From positions 3,906,001-3,970,000 of the forward strand of contig NZ_JAPENY010000001.1 in NCBI RefSeq assembly GCF_026341825.1: 64,000 bases of DNA. The letters are read 5' to 3'. The stretch comes from Streptomyces sp. NBC_00620. Its GTDB lineage: Bacteria; Actinomycetota; Actinomycetes; Streptomycetales; Streptomycetaceae. The stretch's first letter is position 1; each line of letters opens with the position of its first letter. The notes beneath the pieces were generated by a model, which had not been told where the DNA came from, searched no databases, and worked only from the letters and a program-made list of their open reading frames with translations. This document shows, one piece after another, positions 42,601 to 49,902 of the stretch. A program made the translations under genes and the position numbers.

Positions 42601-44266
42601 CGGTCGTGGTCGGGACGTAGCCCAGCTGGTCGGGGTCCAGGTCATTGCGTACGACGACGTAGTAGAGGCCGGCCCGGCTCAAGTAGTCGGCCAGGCCCGG
42701 GACTTCGGAGCCCGACATCAGGGACTGCTCGACCGCGTCCATCGCGCGCCGGTTGCCCGCGGTACCGAAGGGGACGTAATCGCGCTGCGCCCAGCGGGAG
42801 TCGGCGAGGACGTCCAGGGGCTGGTCGATGGGCGAGCCCCAGGTGTAGATGCCGTGCGCGGTGGCGGGGACGACGAGGGCGCGGGAGTCGGGGGAGTACT
42901 TCTCCAGCCAGTCGGCCGTGCTCTGCCAGTACTTGGGGAGCTCCTGGAACGAACCCGGGTTCAGGATCGACCCGTTGAGATACGGCCAGGCCAGTCCGGG
43001 CAGGATCAGGACCGCCGCGATCAGCGGGGCGAGACGGCGCCCGCGGACCTGCCTGGCCCCCCGCTGCTCCGAGGCGACCCCGACCAGATGGGCCAGCCCG
43101 AACACGAGGGCGAGCGCCAGCCCCGTCTGGAACTTGTAGATGTTGCGGAACGGGACGAGCCCGCCGTTCAGCCAGTCCTGGACCACGCCGTGGAAGGGCG
43201 CGCCGAACGAACCGCCGTACCCGGCAAGGGTGATGAGCGCGACCGTCAGCACGGTCAGCACGAGCCAGCGCCGCTCGGGCATGTCACGGCGGGCGAGCCC
43301 CGCAAGGCCCAGGCCCGCCGCGAGCGCCGAGCAGACGATCACGATCACCGAGGCCACGACGGTCCAGCCCGCGGGCAGCCAGGCCTCGCCGAAGTGCAGA
43401 TAGGCGACCCAGTTCCCGGCCCCGCGCAGGGTCTCCGTCGCCGACATGGTGGCCGTCGTGGTCTGCGAAGTCTCCACGTACGGAAGGAAGTTCTCCCCGT
43501 AGATGCCGAGCACCAGCAGCGGGACCACCCACCAGGCGGTCGCCAGGAGCACGCCGGGAACCCACCAGGCGATCAGCTTGCGCTGCCGGGGGCCGCGTGG
43601 GCGGGAGAGGAGATACAGGCCGACGGGGAGGAGGGCGGCGAGGGTCGAGGCCGCGTTCACACCGCCCATGAACGGGATGATCAGCGCCGAGCGGAGGGCC
43701 GCGATGCGCGCGCTGTAGCGCTCGTTGGTGAGCGGGAGCAGAACCCACGGGAGGAAGGCGCCGGGGAGCGCGGCGGCCGAGGTCGAGCCGACGACGATCG
43801 TGAACACCGGCCACAGCGCGTACGCCACGGCGGCGAGCAGCCGGGACGCGGGCGTGCCGATCCGCAGCCGCTCGGCCAGCCGCAGCGCGCCCCAGAAGGC
43901 GACGGACACGACGAGCGACAGCCACAGCCGCTCCGCCAGCCACACCGGGAGGTCGATCAGCTTGCACAGGCCGTAGAACGGCAGCATCGGCCAGACATAG
44001 CCGACGTACTGGTCCTGGATGCCGCCGAAGCCGCCCCGGTCGTGCCACAGCTGCCCGAGGTCGGACAGGAACTGCCACGGGTCGAGCGCGACTCCGAGCT
44101 TGGTGTCGAAGGTCGTGCGCCCGGGGTGCACCACCAGGAACAGCACGAACACAACAGCCCAGAACCCCAGCAGCCACCGTCGCGACCGCGGCCCCTCGGG
44201 GGGTCCTGAGGTGGTCGCGACGGGGCGGACGGCTGCCGGGGGTGGAGCCTGGACCGTGCTCGTCAT
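39647..44266 (-). CDS. AftD-like alpha-(1->3)-arabinofuranosyltransferase family GT-C enzyme
   Basis: 1539 residues; ATG at 44266 overlaps the methyltransferase stop. The N-terminal 470 residues are a multi-helix GT-C domain with the acidic first loop VVHPGRTTFDTKLGVALDPW and WHDRGGFGGIQDQYVGYVWP. Two discoidin/F5-8C-like carbohydrate-binding domains follow (about 725-860, NAFDGNPDTAWAEG; about 940-1010, LTDGDLTTAWIAGDN), then four helices (about 1235-1370) and a Pro-rich cytoplasmic tail. Mycobacterial AftD adds arabinofuranose to arabinogalactan and LAM. Streptomyces lacks that arabinogalactan, so donor and acceptor here are open. The tail contains a dispersed Streptomyces repeat. Confidence 0.85.
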   Translation of the reverse strand: MTSTVQAPPPAAVRPVATTSGPPEGPRSRRWLLGFWAVVFVLFLVVHPGRTTFDTKLGVALDPWQFLSDLGQLWHDRGGFGGIQDQYVGYVWPMLPFYGLCKLIDLPVWLAERLWLSLVVSVAFWGALRLAERLRIGTPASRLLAAVAYALWPVFTIVVGSTSAAALPGAFLPWVLLPLTNERYSARIAALRSALIIPFMGGVNAASTLAALLPVGLYLLSRPRGPRQRKLIAWWVPGVLLATAWWVVPLLVLGIYGENFLPYVETSQTTTATMSATETLRGAGNWVAYLHFGEAWLPAGWTVVASVIVIVCSALAAGLGLAGLARRDMPERRWLVLTVLTVALITLAGYGGSFGAPFHGVVQDWLNGGLVPFRNIYKFQTGLALALVFGLAHLVGVASEQRGARQVRGRRLAPLIAAVLILPGLAWPYLNGSILNPGSFQELPKYWQSTADWLEKYSPDSRALVVPATAHGIYTWGSPIDQPLDVLADSRWAQRDYVPFGTAGNRRAMDAVEQSLMSGSEVPGLADYLSRAGLYYVVVRNDLDPDQLGYVPTTTVKRTLEQSGYQRVTGFGPVMTGGRIAEDTPLQVEGLYPRQRSVEIYEPVSDDVPRPGQAGLKPIADTAVVSGGPEALLPLSADPAMRDRATVLTGDNHPGLGTPALQVLGDGLRRADTRFGLVNANTSYTYTADQRNDSDSAQDAGEEPHQILPTEGIDHQTVAELRGARSVTASSTGNWLFYLPQYDPVNAFDGNPDTAWAEGAAGSADGQWLRIGFTDSVDMPSSFKVTPLPQDGVRSAATRVRVETEKGSVTSYLQPNGMAQSIKSPVGDTSWLKITIVDSTEQHAGLTGAGFSEIDLPNVQVTRLLRLPTDAGDSDATAEIVSLHRSADPTGLSPTGTEAGLHRVFSTSTSGTYEIKASAVPVPGEELDKLLYEVAPEQQSRITATADSTAQLGSGLSARNLTDGDLTTAWIAGDNPTIHLSWPDKQAVSSIVLAPAGGLSTRPTKIAISSPDGAAIVGVDENGWARFEPITTDQLDITVTETAPLTVHNPVADADLQLPVGLTEAYIPALDQYRTPQPSATREFSLPCGKGPVLAVDGKLYATSAAGTVQDLVERRAIDLTLCQDDGEDAELDLASGSHRVEAGDAGPLTVTDVTLTRGTVTQAPTAGRELGIRDWLGDRREVTVGSGAASYLTTYENFNDGWKATLNGKELTPVRLDGWQQGWQIPSGSGGTVKLSYEPSTTYEAGLIGGGVGVAALVGLVLWRRRSPNPDEPQPVPAGPGVWLGLVALTLVGIVIAGFFALLVPVLALLAWKRHSLLVPIAFLALAGAGIAASTGAGEAVASDAGAFGPVAQLLALIGLFAALVTVREAVPAGPPPWQWGAPPGAPGAEAPTAPLPQRVRGENPGPGAFGPPAGGEPGKGKPGADPGASAVRSESGTDVGSPPPPLPVPSRGSAPDPAPQAPEGLNSPRPGLDLPRAELDPPGPELEKPRPESGPTISARGPGSAQPEPEPPTVRNPFRKSRFKATSSDDAPRDKAT
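39866..39940. repeat. Dispersed Streptomyces GC-rich repeat inside the aftD-like coding sequence
   Basis: The block CCTCCGGCGCTTGAGGAGCG, then GGGTCCGGGGCGGAGCCCCG and GGAAGGGACGGGTAGGGGCG, is a motif I recognise as recurring between genes in many Streptomyces genomes (from memory). Here it is read in frame, in reverse, as the tail segment PSRGSAPDPAPQAPEGLNSP. It contains a hairpin (GGGGC/GCCCC around GGA). Confidence 0.75.
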
Positions 44267-45048
44267 GGTGGACACCGCCGGAGGATGAGGAGGAGATTCC
44301 AGGTGGCGAACTCGCGCAGCCCCGGCGCCTTCGCGACGGCTCCCGCGAGGAACGGCCAGTAGCGGGAGCGCGCCGAGACGACCGTGACGTCGTCGCGGGC
44401 GCGCACCTGCCGAAGGGTGGTTCCGATGTGGACGGCGAAGAGGTTCTCGCCGAGGGTGTGCTTGGCCGGTTTCCCGGTACGGCGGCTGTAGCGGGCCCGC
44501 GCCCGCTCCGCGCCGAAGTAGTGCCAGGGCGCCCACTCGTGACCGCCCCACGGGGAAAGCCAGTTGGTGAACGACACATAGATCAGCCCGTCCGGCCGGG
44601 TCACCCGCACCATCTCGCTGATGAAGGTCCCCGGATCGGCCACGTGCTCAAGGACGTTGGAGGAGAAGCAGACGTCGGCGACCCCGTCCGCCAGCGGCAG
44701 CAGATAACCGTCCGCCACGACAGCCGAGTCGGGCGGCTTCGGCCCCAACTCCGCCATGTCCGGCTCGAAGAGATAGGCGTGCGCCCCGCGCCGCCGGAAC
44801 TCCTCGGTGAAGTACCCGCTGCCACCGCCGACGTCCACGACGGTACGGCCCTCGACGGGGCCGTCGTACGCCTCGACCTGGTCGGCGGCGTCCCGGGCGA
44901 GCAGCGAGTAGCAGGCCTCGGGGTCGTCCTGCTCGTGCAGGAACGCACGGAAGAGGGCGAGGGAGCGGCGTATGGAGGGGTCCTTGAGACCCGTACCCCC
45001 ACTCGCGCGCTCGTCCGCGCCCTTTCCCGTCCCGATCGGGGCCGTCAT
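44263..45048 (-). CDS. Class I SAM-dependent methyltransferase
   Basis: 261 residues, ATG at 45048 coupled to the GT4 stop. Motif I TVVDVGGGSGYFTEEFRRRG (about 70-89), strand 2 AYLFEPDMAEL, then ADVCFSSNVLEHVADPGTFI and RPDGLIYVSFTNWLSPWGGH, which are typical of methyltransferases in polysaccharide gene sets. Likely modifies the sugar chain built by the neighbouring glycosyltransferases. Confidence 0.87.
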   Translation of the reverse strand: MTAPIGTGKGADERASGGTGLKDPSIRRSLALFRAFLHEQDDPEACYSLLARDAADQVEAYDGPVEGRTVVDVGGGSGYFTEEFRRRGAHAYLFEPDMAELGPKPPDSAVVADGYLLPLADGVADVCFSSNVLEHVADPGTFISEMVRVTRPDGLIYVSFTNWLSPWGGHEWAPWHYFGAERARARYSRRTGKPAKHTLGENLFAVHIGTTLRQVRARDDVTVVSARSRYWPFLAGAVAKAPGLREFATWNLLLILRRCPP

Positions 45049-46199
45049 GGCGCCCAGCTCCTCACCGCCTCGCCGGCCACCGCCCTGAACTGGCGGACCG
45101 TGTGGTTCCAGCGGTACTGGGCGGCGCGGTCGCGGGCCGCCTTGCCCATGAGGGTGCGGCGGTGGGTGGACAGGGCGAGGGTGCACCAGGCCGCGGCGAA
45201 GGAGGACTCACCGCGGGCCAGGACGCCCGTCTCGCCGTCCACCACCGAGTCGCGCAGACCGGGTACGTCGAAGGCGATCGCCGGGGTCTCGCGGACCGCG
45301 GCCTCCGTGACCACCAGGCCCCAGCCCTCGACGGCCGAGGGGTGCAGCAGCAGCCAGGCGGCACAGAGCAGCCGGTGTTTCTCCGCCTCGGAGACATGCC
45401 CGGCGAACTCCACGCCGGGGCCCGCGAGTTGCTCCAGGCGCTCCCGCTCGGGGCCGTCTCCGACGATCACGAGACGGCCGCCGGTGACCGGGCGTACCCG
45501 CTCCCACAGCCGCAGCAGCAGATCGATCCGCTTGTACTCGACGAGCCGCCCCATCGCCAGGAACAGCGGCTCCGGTGAGCGCTGGCCCCGTGGCCCCGGC
45601 TCCTCGACGCCGTTGTGCACGACCCGGATACGGTCCCGCTCGACCCCGATCGCACGCAGCGCGTGTGCCGTCGACGGAGAGACGGCGACCAGCAGGTTGC
45701 GGCGCTGTGCGGCGCCCGCCAGCGCCCAGTGTTCGAGTCTTCGGCCGATCCGGGCCGCGGGCGCCATCGGTCCGCCGAACCGCATCCGCCACAGGTCGGT
45801 GTGGACGTGGTTGACCAGGCAGAGCGTGGGTCCGTGGTGCCACATGGGCGCCAGATACGGCATGCCGTTGCACACCTCGACCAGCAGGTCGCAGTCACCG
45901 ACCTGGCGGTGGAACGTGGGGCGGGCGCGCAGGTAGTGCCCCAGGTCGCCGCCCGCCGAGACGACCCTGTAGTCGCGGTAGGCCGCGGGCCCGCCGCACA
46001 ACAGGGTGACCTGGTGGCCGAGTTGGGTCAGCCCCTCGGCAAGTCGGTCGACCAGCAGCTCGGAGCCGCCTGCCGCCGGGTTGCCGAGGTCACGACGGGC
46101 GAGGAAAACGATTCGGCGCGGCTGGGGGGGAAGCGCCGGAGGGTGCTGCGCGGAGCGCGGGAACGCGGCGCGCAGCGAGGACGGCACGTGCTGGGGCAT
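45045..46199 (-). CDS. Glycosyltransferase family 4 (GT-B)
   Basis: 384 residues. N-domain starts RRIVFLARRDLGNPAAGGSE; hinge and C-domain carry VVHNGVEEPG, LAMGRLVEYKRIDLLLRLWE, LVIVGDGPERERLEQLA and the donor-binding HPSAVEGWGLVVTEAAVRETPAIAFDVPGLRDSV (EGWGL motif with catalytic Glu). Retaining transfer from a nucleotide sugar to a lipid-linked or glycan acceptor on the cytoplasmic side. First gene of the eight-gene operon; the promoter must lie at 46200-46457. Confidence 0.9.
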   Translation of the reverse strand: MPQHVPSSLRAAFPRSAQHPPALPPQPRRIVFLARRDLGNPAAGGSELLVDRLAEGLTQLGHQVTLLCGGPAAYRDYRVVSAGGDLGHYLRARPTFHRQVGDCDLLVEVCNGMPYLAPMWHHGPTLCLVNHVHTDLWRMRFGGPMAPAARIGRRLEHWALAGAAQRRNLLVAVSPSTAHALRAIGVERDRIRVVHNGVEEPGPRGQRSPEPLFLAMGRLVEYKRIDLLLRLWERVRPVTGGRLVIVGDGPERERLEQLAGPGVEFAGHVSEAEKHRLLCAAWLLLHPSAVEGWGLVVTEAAVRETPAIAFDVPGLRDSVVDGETGVLARGESSFAAAWCTLALSTHRRTLMGKAARDRAAQYRWNHTVRQFRAVAGEAVRSWAP

Positions 46200-46457
46200 G
46201 GGTGCTCCAACTCGTCTCAGGGTGCGGAACTCAGCGTGGGGGGTCGGGCGGTTGGGCGTGGCGCAGGGTGCGGGAACTCGGATCCGCCGGGGGCCGGCGG
46301 AGCTTCAAATCTTCCGATCTGTGGAGTATTGGGGTACTGGCTGTATCGGGAGTGTGGGCGGGCTGTGCTCGGGTGGGGGTGGACAGTTTTCGCCGAGCCG
46401 TCGGATGCTGCTACTCACCGAGGTGACAATTTCCGGGGTTTGTGAGCTGACGCCTCA
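46200..46457. other. Intergenic promoter region of the glycan operon
   Basis: A 258-bp gap. The minus-strand start at 46199 needs a promoter here. The centre is unusually AT-rich for this genome near 46305-46345 (CTTCAAATCTTCCGATCTG). I see no gene, clear terminator or repeat. Confidence 0.4.
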
Positions 46458-47435
46458 TCACATCGTGGGCGCAGGCTGGGAGGACTCGGGCGTATCGGGA
46501 TGTGGACGCCCGCGTACGACCAAAACGACTCCCGCCGCGGCGAGGACAAATCCCAGCACACCGGCCCCGATGGGCACCGTCTGCCCCACGGCCTTCAGCT
46601 GACCGCTCTCCTCCTTCGCCCGGTCCACCGCGAACTCCTGCGTGTCCGCGGTGAAGGCGATCTTCTCGCTGTCCAGGAGCACCGCCGCGTCCTCGGTGCC
46701 GCCCGGCGCCCGCAGGGTCTTGCGCGGTCCGGTCTGCGCGTACAGCACGCGTCCCGTGCGCTGGTCGACGACGAGTTCGACGCCGTGGTTGGCGTACCAC
46801 TCCTCGGCGAGCACCTGGCTGCGCTCGGGCAGGTCGACGATCGCGCCCGGTACGAGCCGCGTCCCGGTCTTGGTCGCCGGGACCGTGCCGGTGAAGCGGA
46901 GGCCCTCGTAACCCCGGATCTTCTTGGTGCCGCGGTAGTTCAGAGTGACCGTCGCGCCAAGGGAGTTGTCCCACCAGCGGTACGCGCGTTTCTGCACGTC
47001 GAAGGGGAACTTGAGGTACGCCTCGCCCTCGATGTAGGGCTTCTCCTGGCAGCAGTGCACCGGCTTGTTGGTCGTCCGGTCCATGACCCACCGGTGCGGG
47101 GTGAACTCCAGCGCGTCGTGCGGGTCGGCCGCGGGCAGCGACTTGTCCGTGTCGACCGTGGTCGTCACGTCCCAGACCCCGTTTCCGCTGGTCTCGCTGG
47201 CGGCGACGTCTCCGCGCACCTTCTGGGTGACGGTGATCTTCTGGTCGGGCACGGTGGCGACCTGCTCGACGTCGAAGACGCTGCCCGTGCCTGTGTAGAC
47301 GGCGGTCTGGTCGATGTCGATCGGATTCACGGCGGCATGTGGTTTCACGTACCACGCGAGCATCGGGGCCAGTACGAGGAGAAAGCTCCCGAGACCCAGC
47401 AGGATCAGGGAGAGTGGCGAGGCTTTCCGGCGCAT
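46458..47435 (-). CDS. DUF3068 (PorA-family-like) membrane-anchored protein
   Basis: 325 residues from the ATG at 47435, chosen for GGAG seven bases upstream; a GTG at 47495 would add 20 residues. An N-terminal helix (SLILLGLGSFLLVLAPMLAWYV) and a C-terminal helix (VPIGAGVLGFVLAAAGVVLVV) flank a 250-residue extracytoplasmic domain with DVTTTVDTDKSLPAADPH and VLAEEWYANHGVELVVDQRTG. The adjacent cysteines in VHCCQEKPYIEG may bind metal or form a disulfide. The family is annotated as PorA-like in places, but a porin role in Streptomyces is unproven. The DUF3068 link with arabinofuranosyltransferase-type operons may be meaningful. Confidence 0.82.
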   Translation of the reverse strand: MRRKASPLSLILLGLGSFLLVLAPMLAWYVKPHAAVNPIDIDQTAVYTGTGSVFDVEQVATVPDQKITVTQKVRGDVAASETSGNGVWDVTTTVDTDKSLPAADPHDALEFTPHRWVMDRTTNKPVHCCQEKPYIEGEAYLKFPFDVQKRAYRWWDNSLGATVTLNYRGTKKIRGYEGLRFTGTVPATKTGTRLVPGAIVDLPERSQVLAEEWYANHGVELVVDQRTGRVLYAQTGPRKTLRAPGGTEDAAVLLDSEKIAFTADTQEFAVDRAKEESGQLKAVGQTVPIGAGVLGFVLAAAGVVLVVRGRPHPDTPESSQPAPTM

Positions 47436-47544
47436 CCGGGCACTCCAGGGGGCGTGTGGCGGCTCGACGCGCGGGTCGTGCGGGCGGGTCGACACCGTGG
47501 GGAAAGTGCACCTGCGGTATGGGCCGGGAACCGTAGGCGCACCC

Positions 47545-47559
47545 TTGACGGAGTGTCAA
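47545..47559. promoter_or_regulatory. TTGAC-GGAGT-GTCAA inverted repeat in divergent promoter
   Basis: Five-base arms around GGAGT, between the DUF3068 gene and the 50-residue peptide gene. TTGACG could double as a -35 box for the plus-strand gene, with GAGACT 18 bases on as a weak -10. Confidence 0.4.
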
Positions 47560-47734
47560 TGCATTGTCGAGACTGTGGACTTGCCGGACGGGACCGGCGA
47601 ACATCGGGAACGCACCACGGGATCCAACCGGGGAACGGGCAGGGGCCGCCGGCCGCACGACCATGGGACGACCACGGTCACGCGGGCGAAGCGGCCGGGG
47701 TGGGGACGACCTCCGACAGAGAGGCTGACCCGCG

Positions 47735-47887
47735 ATGTCCAGACTGCTCGCCGCCGCACTGACCGTCCTGGCCGCCACCGCACTCGCGATCGGCGCCGCG
47801 ATCGGCATCGTCGCCCTGCTCGACGCGACCCCCGACCAGCCGAACACCCCACTCATCACGTACGAGAACGCCGGACAGGAGCGCTGA
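47735..47887 (+). CDS. SPW_0924-family small membrane peptide
   Basis: 50 residues: MSRLLAAALTVLAATALAIG, then AAIGIVALLDATPDQPNTPL and ITYENAGQER. One hydrophobic helix with a short polar tail; the whole matches a small conserved Streptomyces family I know as SPW_0924. GAGAGG lies nine bases upstream of the ATG. Function unknown; the helix could be an anchor or uncleaved signal. It is divergent from the DUF3068 gene. Confidence 0.82.
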   Translation: MSRLLAAALTVLAATALAIGAAIGIVALLDATPDQPNTPLITYENAGQER

Positions 47888-47888
47888 C

Positions 47889-48329
47889 GTGCGCGCCACG
47901 GGCTGCTACGCCGGGGTCGAGGCGTCCGCCGTGAACGGCCGTGGCGGGGCTGACGTGCCCGCCGCCGACGGGCGTACCGGGGTCGAGTTGGCTGTTGCGG
48001 AGGGCCGCGCCGGAGCCGGCGTGCCCGCCGTGGACGGCCGTGCCGGGGTCGAGGCGTCTGCCGCGGAGGGCCGCGCTGGAGCGGAGGTGCCCGCCGCCGA
48101 CGGCCGTACCGGAGTCGAGGCGCCTGCCGCGGAGGGCCGCGCTGGAGCGGAGGTGTCTGCCGTGGACGGCCGTACCGGAGTCGAGGTGCCCGCCGTGGAC
48201 GCCCGCGCCCGAGCCGGCGTGCCCGCCGTCGACGCCCCCACCGGACCCCGCGTAACGCCCCGCCACAGCCGAGCCCGGCCCGGTCGGTCGGTCCGGCCGA
48301 GCCCGTCACCCATCGGAGCGCTGACGTGA
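47889..48329 (+). CDS. Repeat-only open frame (possible protein of 11-residue repeats)
   Basis: An open frame of 146 codons starting GTG two bases after the peptide gene and ending in a GTGA overlap with the PucR-type gene. Nearly all of it is a 33-bp tandem repeat encoding units such as AVDGRTGVEVP and AAEGRAGAEVP. The overlap with the next start suggests translation through it, but there is no recognised family and the composition could arise from the repeat alone. Treat as doubtful. Confidence 0.35.
   Translation: MRATGCYAGVEASAVNGRGGADVPAADGRTGVELAVAEGRAGAGVPAVDGRAGVEASAAEGRAGAEVPAADGRTGVEAPAAEGRAGAEVSAVDGRTGVEVPAVDARARAGVPAVDAPTGPRVTPRHSRARPGRSVRPSPSPIGALT
47928..48239. repeat. 33-bp minisatellite, about 9-10 units
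   Basis: Units of 33 bp such as GCCGTGGACGGCCGTACCGG plus AGTCGAGGTGCCC repeat head to tail, with an alternating 66-bp higher-order pattern (GTGGACGGC units alternate with GCGGAGGGC units). Variation between units is mainly synonymous or conservative in one frame. Confidence 0.85.
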
Positions 48330-49747
48330 CGCCCCCGCCCGTCGTGCGAAGGAGCGCCGACGTCACTCCACCGGCGGCCGTGCGAGGCAGCGCCGACGTG
48401 AGCCCACCGTCGCCCATGCGGGGGAGCGCCGACGTCACCCCGCCACCGCCCGTGCGAGGCGGCGGTGATGCGACCCCACCGTCGGCCGTGCGCGGGAGCG
48501 CCGATGCGACCCCCCGCCCGGGGGCCGTTCCGACGCGCTCGGCCTGGCGGGACGTCCCCCGGCTCCAGGTGCGCCAGTTCGCGGCGCTCGCGATGGCCGA
48601 GGCGCCGGTGCTCGCCGAGGAGATCCTTCAGGAGATCCGGCACGAGTACCCGCAGCTGCCCGTCTTCCTCGACGACTCGGGCGAGCCCATGGCGCTGATC
48701 GGCATCCGGCGCGCCATCGAGGTCTTCGTGCAGCACCTGGAGACCGCCGAGGGCCGCCCCCGCGTGCACCCCGAGGTCTTCCAGGAGTTCGGCCGCGGCG
48801 AGGGCCTGAACGGCCGCAGCCTCGACTCGCTCCAAGCGATCTACCGGCTCGGCGTCCGGCTCGCCTGGCGCCGCTTCGCCGAGATCGGGCAGCGGGTCGA
48901 GATCCCGCCACCGGCGATGTACGAACTCGTCGACGCCGGATACGAGTACCTGGACGGCCTGGTCGACCAGTCCGTACGGGGCTACGCCGAGGCCGCCGCC
49001 CGCCAGGCCGGCGAGCGCCTGCGCCTCCAGCGCCGCCTGATGGAGCTGCTGCTCGCCGAACACCACCGCGGCGACCCCGCCGAGGCACTCGGCGAACGTG
49101 CCGCCCGCATCGGCTGGCCGCTCCCCGAGAAGGTGGCCGTCGGGGTACTGCTGCGCCCCGCCCGCGAGGCCGTCGCACCCGCCGTGGGCCAGGGCGTGCT
49201 GCTCGACATGGAGTACGAGCAGCCCCGCATGGTCGTACCCGAGCCGGACGCCGCGGGCCGCCCCGAACTGCTGCACCGCGCACTGACCGGCTGGTCCGGC
49301 GCCATCGGCCCCCCGGTGCCGCTCGCCGACGCGGCGAAGTCGCTGCGCTGGGCGGAGGCCGCCGTACGCCTCATGGAACGGCGCCTGCTCCCCGCAGGCG
49401 AGGTCCTGCACTGCACGGAACACACCGAGGCCCTGGTCCTCCTCCAGCCCGAGGAACTCATCGACGACCTCGCCCTGCGCTGCCTCGCCCCGCTCGCCCA
49501 CTGCGGCCCCACCCATGGGCGCCGCCTCGCCGAGACCCTGCTCGCGTGGCTGGAAACGCGCGGTGGCGCCCCGGAGGTCGCGGCCCGTCTCGGCGTCCAC
49601 CCCCAGACGGTCCGCTACCGCCTGCGCCAGATACGGGAACTGTGGGGCGACGAGGTCGACCACCCGGACCGCCGCTTCGAGCTGGAGCTCGTCCTCAGGG
49701 CGCAACGCCTGCGCGGCGAGCTCGGCGACCCCAGGACGCGACGGTAG
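48326..49747 (+). CDS. PucR-type regulator with repeat-rich N terminus
   Basis: 473 residues from a GTG at 48326. The first 70 residues are five 12-residue repeats (RGSADVTPPPPV). A helical sensor-like domain follows (VLAEEILQEIRHEYPQLPVF; AIYRLGVRLAWRRFAEIGQ; AAARQAGERLRLQRRLMELLL), then a GGDEF-like region, and the C-terminal PucR helix-turn-helix (LAETLLAWLETRGGAPEVAA; LGVHPQTVRYRLRQIRELWG). Such proteins are ligand- or stress-responsive activators in Streptomyces. The true start may lie inside the repeats, as the conserved part begins near residue 72. Confidence 0.8.
   Translation: MTPPPVVRRSADVTPPAAVRGSADVSPPSPMRGSADVTPPPPVRGGGDATPPSAVRGSADATPRPGAVPTRSAWRDVPRLQVRQFAALAMAEAPVLAEEILQEIRHEYPQLPVFLDDSGEPMALIGIRRAIEVFVQHLETAEGRPRVHPEVFQEFGRGEGLNGRSLDSLQAIYRLGVRLAWRRFAEIGQRVEIPPPAMYELVDAGYEYLDGLVDQSVRGYAEAAARQAGERLRLQRRLMELLLAEHHRGDPAEALGERAARIGWPLPEKVAVGVLLRPAREAVAPAVGQGVLLDMEYEQPRMVVPEPDAAGRPELLHRALTGWSGAIGPPVPLADAAKSLRWAEAAVRLMERRLLPAGEVLHCTEHTEALVLLQPEELIDDLALRCLAPLAHCGPTHGRRLAETLLAWLETRGGAPEVAARLGVHPQTVRYRLRQIRELWGDEVDHPDRRFELELVLRAQRLRGELGDPRTRR
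48344..48523. repeat. 36-bp minisatellite, five units plus a partial
   Basis: Units begin at 48344, 48380, 48416, 48452 and 48488, each GTGCGAGGCAGCGCCGACGT plus a Pro-coding half. A partial unit precedes the first. It is unrelated in sequence to the 33-bp array that ends 105 bp upstream, so two independent minisatellites sit side by side. Confidence 0.88.
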
Positions 49748-49867
49748 CCACGTACCACCAAGGGCGGTAATCACCCGTCACTCAGGTAGTCCACGGTCAC
49801 ACACAGCGCACACCCATTGCCCGCCCAATACCACTATGAGTAACCTGTGTTCGCCATGCCGATCGTC

Positions 49868-49884
49868 TGTTGAAATTTCGAACA
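49868..49884. promoter_or_regulatory. IclR-type operator TGTTGAAATTTCGAACA
   Basis: A near-perfect dyad centred on GAAATTTC, 19 bp before the IclR gene start and overlapping the expected transcription start region. A related site occurs at 51640-51653 before the importer operon. Self-repression and joint control are inferred. TTGCCC at 49817 with TAACCT 18 bases on may be the promoter. Confidence 0.65.
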
Positions 49885-49902
49885 CAAGGGAGGGGGCCGG
49901 TT

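Noticed and set aside
42122..44209. 695-codon plus-strand open frame opposite the AftD-like gene
   Set aside because: Shadow frame rich in Arg, Gly and Asp with no recognisable domain; codon bias belongs to the minus-strand gene.
47928..48523. Possible CRISPR-like repeats
   Set aside because: Head-to-tail degenerate units with no unique spacers; they keep an open reading frame and are minisatellites.
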